This document shows positions 8,193 to 18,679 of a DNA stretch of 38,026 nucleotides, piece after piece. Made by a program: the position numbers and the translations under genes. Source of the DNA: Clostridiales bacterium (GTDB lineage: Bacteria > Bacillota > Clostridia > Lachnospirales > CAMVHY01). The stretch is from NCBI GenBank assembly GCA_031265515.1, contig JAISCN010000029.1, positions 1-38,026 of the forward strand, read 5' to 3'. Every line of letters begins with the position of its first letter. The stretch's first letter is position 1. Below the pieces are notes generated by a model that saw nothing but the letters and a program-made list of their open reading frames with translations, did not search any database and had not been told where the DNA came from.

Positions 8193-9362
8193 TTATTTTA
8201 CTATTTCTGTTGTTTTTAAAATATCTTCGTGATTACAAAAAGCAGATAGTCTAAAATATTTTTTTCCGTTTTTACCAAAGCCAATACCTGGAGTTATTAT
8301 TATATTAAATTTTTCTAACATGAAATCAAAAAAATCCCAGGCGTTATTAAATTTGTCAGGTATTTTTGTCCATAAATATGGAGAATGATCTCCACCGTAA
8401 ACATCGTAACCGCAATTCTTAAAATGTTTTTTTAAAATATTAGCATTATTTTTATAATAACTAATATTTTTAGAACAATGATCCAGTCCTTCAGAAGTAA
8501 ATATTGCTTCTGCTGCTTTTTGTGAAATATAAGAAACGCCATTTGTTTTAGTAGATTGTCTTCTTGACCAAAAATTATTTAAAATATAACCATCGTGTTT
8601 TATTTTTTTAGGCAAAATAGTGTATCCGCATCTTATTCCTGTAAAACTTGCGTATTTAGAAAAACTTCTAAATTCTATAGCGCATTTTTCCGCATTTTTA
8701 ATTTCATAAATGCTATTCGGAATTTCATCAGAATTGATAAATTTTTCATACGCAGCATCGTAAAAAATAATTGAGTTGTTATTAATAGCATAATTAATCC
8801 ATTTTTCAAGCTGTCTTTTATTTAGTGTCGTTCCGGTTGGATTATTCGGATTGCAAATATAAATCAAGTCTATTTTATGATTAGGCACTTCTGGGCAAAA
8901 ATAATTATCTGAATTACAATCAAGAAAATAAATTTTTCTTCCATTCATTAAGTTAGTATCTAAGTACTCAGGATATACTGGATCGAAAATCGCAACAGTG
9001 TTTTTATTATCGAATAGATCTAAAATATTCCCTATGTCGCTTGCAATTCCATCAGAAATAAAAATTTCTTCTAAATCAAAATTAAAATTTTTATATTCGT
9101 GAAACAATATTTTTTCTTTTAAAAAATCATAGCCTAGTTCGGGTCCATATCCATGAAATTTATTAATATTTCTTAATTCATCCGCTGCATTTTTAATTGC
9201 TTTTGATACAACTTCGGCAATTGGTCTAGTAACATCACCAATCCCAAGGTCAATTAATTTTGCATTATTATCTTTTATTAAATTTTTGAATTTCTTTATT
9301 CTAAAAGACATCTCTACAAAAAGATAATTTTCTTTTAGTTTCAAAAAATTTTTGTTTATCAA
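8193..9362 (-). CDS. dapL: LL-diaminopimelate aminotransferase
   Basis: PLP enzyme that converts tetrahydrodipicolinate directly to LL-diaminopimelate, the short route to meso-DAP and lysine found in some Clostridia, plants and Chlamydiae. The 389-residue product matches the family in length and phrases: LGIGDVTRPI (about 39-48), HGYGPELGYDFL (70-81), NPNNPTGT (171-178), and the PLP-binding Lys236 in RSFSK followed by FTGIRCGY. The start is TTG with GGAG nine bases upstream. No other dap gene lies nearby. Keeping it suggests that the cell still makes DAP-type peptidoglycan, consistent with the NlpC/P60 hydrolase and SpoIID. Confidence 0.95.
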   Translation of the reverse strand: MINKNFLKLKENYLFVEMSFRIKKFKNLIKDNNAKLIDLGIGDVTRPIAEVVSKAIKNAADELRNINKFHGYGPELGYDFLKEKILFHEYKNFNFDLEEIFISDGIASDIGNILDLFDNKNTVAIFDPVYPEYLDTNLMNGRKIYFLDCNSDNYFCPEVPNHKIDLIYICNPNNPTGTTLNKRQLEKWINYAINNNSIIFYDAAYEKFINSDEIPNSIYEIKNAEKCAIEFRSFSKYASFTGIRCGYTILPKKIKHDGYILNNFWSRRQSTKTNGVSYISQKAAEAIFTSEGLDHCSKNISYYKNNANILKKHFKNCGYDVYGGDHSPYLWTKIPDKFNNAWDFFDFMLEKFNIIITPGIGFGKNGKKYFRLSAFCNHEDILKTTEIVK

Positions 9363-9691
9363 TTACATAAACTCCAATACATTGCTTTTATAAGATTACT
9401 TATATACATAAATATTTATCATATTTATAAAAAATCTCGAATTTTGTTTTATAAAATATAATTATGCTGCCCTAAATAATATAGAAATTACCAGAGACAT
9501 ATTCGATTGTTAGAGAGAACTTTTTAAAAAATTATGGATACTTTGTCATAATTAAATTTAAGAAGATTTTATTTTATTTTATAGATTTATCGAAACGATA
9601 AATAATTTTCTTTTACGTATAAGTTTTAATAATTTATTTTTAGAATTTAATTAGTTGCTTTATAGTATTAAAACAATGTCAAAATTTATAA
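9363..9691. other. Divergent region dapL-groES with a palindrome
   Basis: No gene is seen. A 17-base palindrome (TTTATCG-AAA-CGATAAA, 9586-9602) lies about 90 bases upstream of the groES -35 box and could be an operator or a small hairpin. No CIRCE element (TTAGCACTC-N9-GAGTGCTAA) was found here or in the groES leader. Confidence 0.4.
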
Positions 9692-9719
9692 TTGACACGT
9701 TTATTTTTTTTATTATAAT
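9692..9719 (+). promoter_or_regulatory. Sigma-A promoter of groESL
   Basis: A consensus -35 TTGACA (9692-9697) and a perfect -10 TATAAT (9714-9719) are separated by 16 bases. Transcription should start near 9726, giving a leader of about 70 bases before groES. It is the best vegetative promoter in the window and fits a highly expressed chaperone operon. Confidence 0.85.
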
Positions 9720-9798
9720 CGACATTGCTTGTGGATTTTATGATTCATGAGACCTTTTGTTTTGACTTAAAAAAAATAAAAATTTAGGAGGAATTTTT

Positions 9799-10089
9799 TT
9801 GGTTGATATCACACCAATTGGCGACAGAGTAGTTTTAAAACATAACAAACCCGAAGAAAAAACAAAATCGGGAATAGTTTTACCAAGTAATGCTAAGGAA
9901 AAACCTCAAGATGCCGAAGTTGTAGCAGTTGGTCCAGGTGGTTTAGCTGATGGAAAAAAAGTAGAGATGCAAGTCAAAGTAGGAGATTTCGTAATTTATT
10001 CAAAATATTCAGGTACAGAAGTTAAACTTGATGAAGAAGAATACGTGATAGTTAAACAAGACGATATATTAGCTGTAATAAAAAAATAA
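9799..10089 (+). CDS. groES: Co-chaperonin GroES
   Basis: Ten-kilodalton lid of the GroEL folding chamber, heptameric and cytosolic. The 96-residue product has the normal length and the family phrases ITPIGDRVVLK (N-terminus), KSGIVLPSNAKEKPQ (mobile loop, about 23-37) and EYVIVKQDDILAVI (C-terminus). The start is TTG with a strong TTAGGAGG ahead of it. It is the first gene of the groESL operon, about 140 bases before groEL. The usual HrcA/CIRCE control site is missing, so heat regulation may have been lost or replaced. Confidence 0.98.
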   Translation: MVDITPIGDRVVLKHNKPEEKTKSGIVLPSNAKEKPQDAEVVAVGPGGLADGKKVEMQVKVGDFVIYSKYSGTEVKLDEEEYVIVKQDDILAVIKK

Positions 10090-10172
10090 AAAACAAATTT
10101 TTAAAGATAAAGATAAAAAGAAAGAGTGCGATAAATTATTTTTTAAAAAAGATATAGAAAAACATTTGTTAA

Positions 10173-11867
<1,695 letters not shown>

Positions 11868-11906
11868 TTTTTTATATTTTTATTTTTTGTTATTTTTTTA
11901 TTTATA

Positions 11907-11936
11907 TAGCTAAGCATTTTTTGCTTGGCTATTTTT
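11907..11936 (+). terminator. groESL rho-independent terminator
   Basis: A 10-bp stem (TAGCTAAGCA / TGCTTGGCTA, one G-U pair) with a 5-base loop is followed at once by five T and a T-rich tail, 40 bases after the groEL stop. The rest of the gap to 12171 is AT-rich and featureless. Confidence 0.9.
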
Positions 11937-12171
11937 ATTATTTTTTATTTTTTTAATTTTATCTTAAATATAATATCGAAATTTTGATTTATAAATTTTA
12001 GAATTTTATTTAAATTTTGTCGCAATAATATATTATAGTTTTTTAATTATTGTCTAAACTAAAAAAATAATTATTTAAGATTTTATTTTAGATAATATAT
12101 TTTTAAATTTTATTAAGTTTTATTATCGCGATAGAGTTGATATAATTTTAAAATAATTTTAGGATTTGATC

Positions 12172-12741
12172 ATGGTGAAAGAAAATTTTTTTAAATCAAA
12201 AAAAAGTCTAGATGATAGCGAAACGAAAAAGAATTTGTTAGAAGCTTTTTTAAACGAATCTCAAGCTTATACGAAATACTGTTTTTTTTCTTCTCAAGCC
12301 AAAAAAGATGGTTTTGAGCAAATAGCAGGTTTTTTTAAAGACACTGCTGATAACGAAAAAGAACATGCAAAAATTTATTTTAAAATTTTATATGATGGAA
12401 AAATAAATTCTACACAAGAAAATCTATTGGATGCTGCAGATGGAGAAAAATTCGAACATGATGAGCTTTATAAGAAATTTGCACAAACTGCTGAAGAAGA
12501 AGGTTATGATGATATTGCGTATATATTTAGAGAAGTTGCAAAAATTGAGAAAACGCATGAAGAAAGATATAGAAAACTTTTAGACAACATTAAGAATAAC
12601 CAAACTTTTGTTAGAGAAGAAAAAGTGGTTTGGAGATGCAGAAATTGTGGAAATTTACACGAATCAAATAAAGCGCCAGAAATTTGTTCTGTTTGTCAAC
12701 ATCCAAAATCTTATTTTGAAATTCTTAAATATAATTACTAG
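12172..12741 (+). CDS. Rubrerythrin
   Basis: Non-heme di-iron peroxidase of anaerobes that reduces hydrogen peroxide in the cytosol. The 189-residue product has an N-terminal ferritin-like four-helix domain carrying Glu and His iron ligands (ESQAYTKY, DNEKEHAK, AKIEKTHEERY). A C-terminal rubredoxin-like domain has two CxxC pairs (CRNCG, CSVCQ) for a single iron. The ORF track starts six bases earlier at TTG (12166), but AGGA with seven-base spacing favours the ATG at 12172. It stands alone between the groESL terminator and tRNA-Glu. The last codons are involved in a short tandem duplication (12719-12805). It implies an anaerobic lifestyle with oxygen exposure. Confidence 0.96.
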   Translation: MVKENFFKSKKSLDDSETKKNLLEAFLNESQAYTKYCFFSSQAKKDGFEQIAGFFKDTADNEKEHAKIYFKILYDGKINSTQENLLDAADGEKFEHDELYKKFAQTAEEEGYDDIAYIFREVAKIEKTHEERYRKLLDNIKNNQTFVREEKVVWRCRNCGNLHESNKAPEICSVCQHPKSYFEILKYNY

Positions 12742-12805
12742 ATCGTATTTATTTTTTTCTGTTTTTAAAATTCTTAAATATAATTATTAATTTATTTTTT
12801 TCTGT
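12719..12805 (+). repeat. Tandem duplication across the rubrerythrin 3' end
   Basis: The segment AAATTCTTAAATATAATTA... to TTTTTTTCTGT occurs twice, at 12719-12762 and 12768-12805, with a small indel. The first copy encodes the last residues and stop of rubrerythrin. The second lies in the 3' untranslated region and creates the spurious 60-residue ORF 12608-12790 in another frame. Confidence 0.8.
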
Positions 12806-12813
12806 ATATTTTA

Positions 12814-12885
12814 TGACTCGTAGGAGAATCGAACTCCTGCCTCAGCCTTGAGAGGGCCGCGTCTTAACCTCTTGACTAACGAGTC
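12814..12885 (-). tRNA. tRNA-Glu, anticodon CUC
   Basis: The minus strand folds into a complete cloverleaf of 72 bases: acceptor GACTCGT/ACGAGTC, a D-arm with GG, anticodon stem CGGCC/GGCTG with loop CTCTCAA, T-arm AGGAG-TTCGATT-CTCCT and discriminator A. Positions 34-36 are CTC, which reads GAG (Glu). The body resembles bacterial tRNA-Glu. The 3' CCA is not encoded. A CUC species beside the usual UUC one is a little surprising in such an AT-rich genome, where GAG is a minor codon. Confidence 0.95.
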
Positions 12886-13021
12886 GTTTGGAGAAGTACT
12901 ACGATGAAAAGTATATAATAAGAATATAAAAATTTAATTTTTAGTTTAATTTTAGTTATTAAAATAAAAAAATATTTTCTACTTTGTAAATCATTTTTTT
13001 AAATCATATTAAAGAGACACT

Positions 13022-14590
13022 TTGTACATTATAAAAATGGCAGAAAAAAGTTTTAATATAAATGGATATTTTAACAAAATAATCTCATTATCAATACTTT
13101 TAATATTAGCTTTTTTTTCTGCACAAAAAAATATTTTTTGCTTTGAAAGTAAATTTAAATACGATTTTTCGCAAGAAAAATATAATTTTAATTTGCCAAG
13201 CAAATATGATTCAAGAGATAAAGATATAGTAACTTCAGTAAAAAAACAGTTTACGCGTGGTTCATGTTGGGCATTTAGCGTTATCTCTACTTTAGAAACA
13301 AATTATTTGTCACAAACAAATTCTAAAAAAAAAATAAATTTCTCTGAAAAGCATTTAATAGACAACATGAATTTAAATGATAAAATAATTTCTTTTGATT
13401 TAAAAACTAGTGGAAATCATGAAATGGCATCGGCATATTTTTCTAGTGGTCGCGGACCAGTTATCAAAAGTTATGATAATAATGACGATATTTTTAAATC
13501 TGCTGATAAATTTATTAGAAATATAATTTATTTGCCTGATGTAAAAATTTTTGATGAAGAAAATATAAAAAATCACAGAGAATTAATAAAATACTTTGTT
13601 CATACTTATGGCGCTGTAGCTAGTAATTTTTATTGGGATTTAAATTATTTAGATAAAACTCAAAAAAATTATTTTTATAATGGGGCTCACGAAACTACGA
13701 ATCATAGTGCAAGTATAATAGGTTGGGATGATAATTACTCGCGAAAAAATTTTAAATACTGTCCTGATTATGACGGTGCTTTTATTTTAAAAAATTCTTG
13801 GGGAGATAAAATTTTAGATTCAGGATTTTTTTATATGTCTTATCAAGACTATTTCGCAGGTTATGAATCTTGTTTGTTTGATAATATAATTGATTCTAGC
13901 GATAAATTTTATTTTAAAAATATTTATCAATATGATTATTTCGGTATGTTGGATTCTTTTGATTTAAATATTTTAAAAAATAATAATTTTTTTTGTGTTA
14001 AATATGGTCTAAAAGATAATCATATTGCTGCAAGTGATATTGCTTTTTTTATTGCTAGTCCAAATACTAAAATAAAAATATGGTTTGCTAAAATTGATAA
14101 TAATAAAATTATTGAGATAAGCGACTTGATTTTAGAAAAAAAAATAAAATATCCAGGATTTTATTGTGTAGAGTTAGAAAAAAAATTTTTAATTTTTGAT
14201 AAAAATATTTATTTGGTTTTTAAACTTAATGCTGAAGATTTAAAAATTCCATGCGAAGGACAAATATATGACTTTTCTTCTAAAGTTGATATTAATGAAA
14301 ATAATTATGTTTTTAATAATAATGATTTTATATTAAAAAAGTTAAAAGATTTTAATATCTCAGCTAATTTAAATATAAAGTTATTTGTTCAAAAAAATCT
14401 AGATAATGCGCAAAAAATTAACTTTAAAAAAATAAATAATAATAATAACAAAAACAATGACAAAATCGATGACTATATAGATAAGGATAAAAACTATAAT
14501 AAAAACAATATAAATTTAAGTTTTTTGTTTTCTGTTCTTTGTATCATTATTTTAATTACTTTCCTGATTTTTTTATTTATTATTTTTTAA
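13022..14590 (+). CDS. Secreted, membrane-anchored papain-family (C1A) cysteine protease
   Basis: The 522-residue product has a hydrophobic signal segment (about 19-40) and a peptidase C1A domain (about 56-285). The catalytic set is complete: oxyanion Gln76, Cys82 in GSCWAFS, His228 in NHSASIIGWDD and Asn258 in LKNSWGD. A beta-rich region follows (about 300-460), placed like the lectin-like domain found behind bacterial C1 peptidases. A polar Asn/Lys linker (about 465-500) leads to a C-terminal membrane helix (about 503-522). The enzyme should therefore be displayed on the outer face of the membrane. The start is uncertain: TTG 13022 (GAG about 10 bases upstream) or ATG 13037. It may degrade environmental or host protein. 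It is just upstream of the V-ATPase genes, probably by chance. Confidence 0.9.
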   Translation: MYIIKMAEKSFNINGYFNKIISLSILLILAFFSAQKNIFCFESKFKYDFSQEKYNFNLPSKYDSRDKDIVTSVKKQFTRGSCWAFSVISTLETNYLSQTNSKKKINFSEKHLIDNMNLNDKIISFDLKTSGNHEMASAYFSSGRGPVIKSYDNNDDIFKSADKFIRNIIYLPDVKIFDEENIKNHRELIKYFVHTYGAVASNFYWDLNYLDKTQKNYFYNGAHETTNHSASIIGWDDNYSRKNFKYCPDYDGAFILKNSWGDKILDSGFFYMSYQDYFAGYESCLFDNIIDSSDKFYFKNIYQYDYFGMLDSFDLNILKNNNFFCVKYGLKDNHIAASDIAFFIASPNTKIKIWFAKIDNNKIIEISDLILEKKIKYPGFYCVELEKKFLIFDKNIYLVFKLNAEDLKIPCEGQIYDFSSKVDINENNYVFNNNDFILKKLKDFNISANLNIKLFVQKNLDNAQKINFKKINNNNNKNNDKIDDYIDKDKNYNKNNINLSFLFSVLCIIILITFLIFLFIIF

Positions 14591-14607
14591 AAAATATTTT
14601 GGTGACT

Positions 14608-14922
14608 ATGTTGATTAATATTATTCAAGAATTGCTGAATATAGAAGAAGAAGCAAAAAAAATCTTAGACGAAATTGAAAAAAATAAAATTATTTACGGA
14701 GAAATTTTAGAAATAGTTAAAAACGATCTTGGTGATAAATTAAAAAAAATAAAAGAAAGAGGAATATTTTTAATAAATAAAAAAGAAATCGAAAAAATTA
14801 ATAAAATGCAGATCGAACTCGATTCTAGATATAGCGAAAAAATGGATGATTTAGAAAGAAAATTCATTGAAAATAAAGATGCTTGGATAAAAGAAATTTT
14901 AGAAAAAATAATTGGTGAATAA
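14608..14922 (+). CDS. V/A-type ATPase peripheral-stalk subunit G/H
   Basis: The product of about 104 residues is almost entirely a charged coiled coil (IEEEAKKILDEIEKNK, DLERKFIENKDAW), as expected for the small stalk subunit that pairs with subunit E and links the catalytic head to subunit I. The ORF track starts at 14539 inside the protease gene, giving an implausible hydrophobic N-terminus. GGTGA at 14601-14605 points to ATG 14608, or TTG 14611 with five-base spacing. It is the first gene of the V-ATPase run, one base ahead of subunit C. Assignment rests on position and coiled-coil character, since this subunit is poorly conserved in sequence. Confidence 0.75.
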   Translation: MLINIIQELLNIEEEAKKILDEIEKNKIIYGEILEIVKNDLGDKLKKIKERGIFLINKKEIEKINKMQIELDSRYSEKMDDLERKFIENKDAWIKEILEKIIGE

Positions 14923-14923
14923 A

Positions 14924-15943
14924 TTGATTAATTATGCATTGAATACAAAAATTAATGTTATGATTAGCAAATTACTTAATGAAAATGATTATAAAAAACT
15001 AACAAAATTAAACTCGCTTGCTTTAGTTATAAATGAGTTAAAAATTATTAACGATGGATATAGAAAAATATTTGAAGAGTTTACGGATGGTAATATGATA
15101 AAAAGGCAAAATATAGAAAATAGATTGATGTTATGTTTGATAAATTGTTATGAAAATATTTTTAAATTTATAAACAATGTAAATATAAAACGTTATATAA
15201 AATTATTTTATCTAAAGTTAAAAATTGACTTAATTAAACTAGGATTGAGTGCTGTTAAAGATAAAAGGGATTTGTCTTTGGAGTATTACGAATCTGATAA
15301 ATTAGGTTTAGATACGTCTAGATTATTTTCTGATGACATTAATAATATTGAGGATTTTTTTAATGTTATACGGGATACTGAATTTTTTGATGTAATAAAT
15401 CAACCATATATCGATAAACATAATTTATTTGAATTAGACACAAAATTAGATTTTTACTATTATGAAAAAGTTTTTAAATTTAATAAATTACTATCAGGCG
15501 GAGAGAAAAAAATTCTCGATGAAATAAACAAGATTGAATTAGAAATGCTCAATATAATTTATATATATAGACTTAAAGTTTTTTTTGCGTTTGATAAAGA
15601 TAAAATTTATGCTTATTTGGCACCAAGAAAATATAAGTTAAGTTCAAGTGATATAAATAAATTAATAGCTGTTGATAATAAAATCGAACTTGAAGATTTA
15701 ATAATAAGTTATAAAAATAACAAAGTATTTAAAAATAAAGAATTTAGCATAGAGAAATTTTATTATTATAATCTAAATTATTTTTATAAGAAATATGCAA
15801 AATTTCAAAAAAATTCTGTTGTTAGAATTTTATATTATATATTTTTAAAAAAAATAGAAATAAATAATATAACTTCGCTCATAGAAGGCATAAGATATAG
15901 ATTAAATCCGGAATCGATATTAAATTATCTTTATTTCATGTGA
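14924..15943 (+). CDS. V/A-type ATPase subunit C (central-rotor adaptor)
   Basis: Subunit C (AC39/d family) connects the c-ring to the central shaft. From TTG 14924 the product has 339 residues, normal for the family. It opens INYALNTKINVMISKLLNENDY, the usual Tyr-Ala-Asn-x-(R/K) and SKLL phrases. It contains the middle helix motif YYEKVFKF and ends IRYRLNPESILNYL, close to the family C-terminus. The ORF track uses TTG 14912. GGTGA at 14914-14918 followed by five bases favours TTG 14924, the same arrangement as in the preceding gene. Its stop codon overlaps the region that supplies the Shine-Dalgarno for subunit I, showing tight translational coupling. Confidence 0.88.
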   Translation: MINYALNTKINVMISKLLNENDYKKLTKLNSLALVINELKIINDGYRKIFEEFTDGNMIKRQNIENRLMLCLINCYENIFKFINNVNIKRYIKLFYLKLKIDLIKLGLSAVKDKRDLSLEYYESDKLGLDTSRLFSDDINNIEDFFNVIRDTEFFDVINQPYIDKHNLFELDTKLDFYYYEKVFKFNKLLSGGEKKILDEINKIELEMLNIIYIYRLKVFFAFDKDKIYAYLAPRKYKLSSSDINKLIAVDNKIELEDLIISYKNNKVFKNKEFSIEKFYYYNLNYFYKKYAKFQKNSVVRILYYIFLKKIEINNITSLIEGIRYRLNPESILNYLYFM

Positions 15944-15954
15944 GGAATTTTTGC

Positions 15955-17883
15955 GTGATAACGAAAATGTTCTTTGTTAATATAGTGGGGCAGTTAAAAG
16001 ATATTGACTATGTCGTAGAAAAATATATTTATAAAAATAATATAGAACTTAATAATGCTGTAGAAGAAATTAAGAATAATAATAAAGATATTTATAGCAC
16101 AAAAATTAAAGATGAAGATCGAAATAATCAAAATATCTTAAATAATAACGATTTTGCATCTGAGTTAGCTTTTAAATTCGTTAATAAAAATAATGATTCT
16201 GATTTTAGTTATAAAATCGAAATATCAAAAGATTATGTTAACGATAAATTGAGTAAACAAACTAAGCAAAAAGAAAAAGAAACAAAAGAAATAGAAGAAT
16301 TAAAAATGTTTAAAGATAAATTAATAGGTTTTAAAAAAAATATAAATCATTTTAAAAATTTAGAATTGCGTCTGAATAAGCTTGATGATTTAGTATTTTT
16401 TTATTATGAATTTGGTCGAATGCCTATACATAATTATAAACAATATAAATCTTTTTTATTAGATGACAGAAATATAATTGTTATCAAAGGTGAAGTAGAT
16501 AGAAAATTTGTTTGGCTGATTTATTTTACTGATGTTAATTCTAAAAAACGTGTCAAAAATATATTTAATAATTTAAATTTTGAACGCATCGAAATAAATC
16601 TGGGAAACGATAACTCAAAGTTTTCTAGTAATATCCAAAATAATTTATCTAAAATTGATGACACTATCATAGATATAGATAAAAAAATAAATGTTTTAAA
16701 AATTTCGATAAGAAACATTGAACTAATAGAAAAAGCAGCGCTATCAGAAAAAATTTTTGATATTTATAGTATATCTGATTCGAAAAAATTTGGAGCGGTA
16801 GTTGTAAAAGACTTTTTTATTTTTATGGGTTGGATTCCTAAAAATATATTTAAAGATTTGGATAAAAAAATTAAAAATGACAATAAAGTAATACTTTTAG
16901 TTGATGAAAATAATAAAAAAAATCCGCCGGTCTTATTAAAAAATCATTTTTTATTTAAACCTTTTGAGTCTTTGGTTAAGTTGTATGGTATACCTGACTA
17001 TTTTGAAATCGATCCAACGCCATTTTTAGCAATTACTTATACTATTTTATTTGGTATGATGTTTGGCGATATTGGCCAAGGATTAGTTTTTTTTGTGACG
17101 GGATTAATTCTATCGAATATAAAAAAATTTAAAAATAATAATTTACTAAAAGTTTTGTCTATCCTCGGGATATCATCGATGATTTTTGGGTATTTATACG
17201 GATCAATTTTTGGTTTTGAAAACTTAATAAAACCTTTGTGGATAAGACCCAGTGACAATATAGTTTTTATTTTATTTTTCTCTGTCATTGCTGGTATTTT
17301 TTTAATATTTGTTTCGATGACTTTTAATTTAGTAAATTGCATAAAGACCAAAAATATTTTTGATTTAATAATAAATCAAAATGGATTAACAGGATTGTTT
17401 TTTTATTTGAGTATCTTATCTAGTTTTTTATTATTTTTTTATAAATCTGATTTAAAATATGTAAAATATATTTTATTATTTGCCTGTATTAATTTATTTT
17501 TAATTAGTTTTAAAGAATTGATAAAAAAAATATTTAAAAAGCAAAGTAATTTATTTGATTCTCAAAATATAATGGTTTATCTTTTTGAAAAAGTTATAGA
17601 ACTTATAGAAATATTATTAAATTATTTTACTAATACTATATCTTTTGTACGTGTAGGTGCATTCGCTCTAAGTCATGCAGGTATGATGAGTGTTGTTATG
17701 TTGTTATCAGAAAAAGAATTTGGTAAAAAAAATTGGATAACAATAATTTTTGGCAATATTTTAGTGATGCTGCTAGAGGGGTTAATAGTTGGTATTCAAG
17801 TTTTAAGACTTGAATTTTATGAATTATTTGGTAGATTTTTTAGAGGAACTGGACGCGAATTTATAAACAATAAAAAAATATAG
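15955..17883 (+). CDS. V/A-type ATPase subunit I (proton-channel stator)
   Basis: Subunit I (a/NtpI family) provides the half-channels for ions and anchors the stalk. The 642-residue product has a cytosolic N-terminal half with coiled coils (about 75-290) and a membrane half of seven or eight helices (from about 355). Family motifs near the C-terminus are SFVRVGAFALSHAGM, LEGLIVGIQVLRLEFYELFG and RFFRGTG, including the conserved channel Arg. GTG 15955 with GAGG nine bases upstream gives the family-typical beginning (MITKMFFVNIVG). The ORF track's GTG at 15940 adds five residues. It follows subunit C with a short spacing and precedes subunit K by 37 bases. Length and motifs look intact. Confidence 0.95.
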   Translation: MITKMFFVNIVGQLKDIDYVVEKYIYKNNIELNNAVEEIKNNNKDIYSTKIKDEDRNNQNILNNNDFASELAFKFVNKNNDSDFSYKIEISKDYVNDKLSKQTKQKEKETKEIEELKMFKDKLIGFKKNINHFKNLELRLNKLDDLVFFYYEFGRMPIHNYKQYKSFLLDDRNIIVIKGEVDRKFVWLIYFTDVNSKKRVKNIFNNLNFERIEINLGNDNSKFSSNIQNNLSKIDDTIIDIDKKINVLKISIRNIELIEKAALSEKIFDIYSISDSKKFGAVVVKDFFIFMGWIPKNIFKDLDKKIKNDNKVILLVDENNKKNPPVLLKNHFLFKPFESLVKLYGIPDYFEIDPTPFLAITYTILFGMMFGDIGQGLVFFVTGLILSNIKKFKNNNLLKVLSILGISSMIFGYLYGSIFGFENLIKPLWIRPSDNIVFILFFSVIAGIFLIFVSMTFNLVNCIKTKNIFDLIINQNGLTGLFFYLSILSSFLLFFYKSDLKYVKYILLFACINLFLISFKELIKKIFKKQSNLFDSQNIMVYLFEKVIELIEILLNYFTNTISFVRVGAFALSHAGMMSVVMLLSEKEFGKKNWITIIFGNILVMLLEGLIVGIQVLRLEFYELFGRFFRGTGREFINNKKI

Positions 17884-17920
17884 CTAAAATAAAAAATAAA
17901 ATAATCGGAGCTTTAAAAAA

Positions 17921-18343
17921 ATGATTGAGAAATTTCTTTTAATATTAATACTATTGAGTATTTTTGTGCCGTTGATATATTTTTTCAATGGAAATAAAAA
18001 TAAGTCTCGTTTTAAAAAAAGTTTGTTACTGAGTTCTTTATTTTTTTTTACTTTATTGTTTTTAAATATTTTTGCATTTAAAAACGTTATTAGTGCAACG
18101 AGTGAAATTGAAACTGCAGGAGAATCTTTTTCGCGCGGTTTAGGTTTTTTGGCAGCTAGTCTAGTTACTGGTATGTCGACTATTGGTGCTGGAATTGCAA
18201 CAGGTTCAGCTGCATCAGCAGCTTTAGGCGCTATAAGTGAAAACGAAAAAATAATGGGAAAAGCATTAATATTTGTTGCTCTTGCTGAAGGTATTGCTGT
18301 GTATGGTTTATTAATATCTTTTACGATATTGGGCAGAATCTAA
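17921..18343 (+). CDS. V/A-type ATPase subunit K (c-ring proteolipid)
   Basis: The membrane-rotor subunit that binds the transported H+ or Na+. The 140-residue product has four predicted helices. The first two (about 4-22, 34-55) are a diverged hairpin. The last two form the conserved one: AASLVTGMSTIGAGIATGSAA, then LIFVALAEGIAVYGLLIS with the ion-binding Glu123. The first hairpin has lost any equivalent acidic residue, as in many V-type rings with one site per subunit. CGGAG precedes the ATG at slightly long spacing. It sits between subunit I and subunit F (three bases downstream). Na+ or H+ specificity cannot be read with confidence. Confidence 0.95.
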   Translation: MIEKFLLILILLSIFVPLIYFFNGNKNKSRFKKSLLLSSLFFFTLLFLNIFAFKNVISATSEIETAGESFSRGLGFLAASLVTGMSTIGAGIATGSAASAALGAISENEKIMGKALIFVALAEGIAVYGLLISFTILGRI

Positions 18344-18346
18344 ATA

Positions 18347-18679
18347 ATGAGAATGTTTTTTATAAGCGATAATATAGATACTTATACTGGTCTAAGGTTA
18401 GTTGGAATAGATGGCATTATTGTTCATAATGATAAGGAATTTTACAAAGGAATCAATATAGCTTTAAAAAATAAAAATAATTTGATTTTAATTTTTACTG
18501 AAAAAATCGCTAACGAATTCAACGAAAAAATATTAGAAATTAAGTCAACACAAAATAAAATATTAACTGTTGTTGTGCCCGATAGACACGGATCAGATAT
18601 TTCTAATAATTTTATATCTAGATATATTCGAGAATCAATAGGTATTAAAATAGATGCTAATGATAAAAAGACACAATAA
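18347..18679 (+). CDS. V/A-type ATPase subunit F
   Basis: Small subunit of the central rotor shaft (AtpF/NtpG family). The 110-residue product has the typical N-terminus MRMFFISDNIDTYTGLRLVGI, the central LILIFTEKIANEF and a C-terminal helix with a conserved Arg. Length and order of motifs are normal. The gene begins three bases after subunit K stops, and its last codons overlap the start of the apparent atpA remnant at 18660. In enterococcal and clostridial operons F is followed by catalytic subunits A, B and D. Here nothing of them remains except that stump. Confidence 0.9.
   Translation: MRMFFISDNIDTYTGLRLVGIDGIIVHNDKEFYKGINIALKNKNNLILIFTEKIANEFNEKILEIKSTQNKILTVVVPDRHGSDISNNFISRYIRESIGIKIDANDKKTQ

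Noticed and set aside
12608-12790. 60-residue ORF after rubrerythrin
   Set aside because: It lies in a different frame of the rubrerythrin gene, extended only by the tandem duplication.
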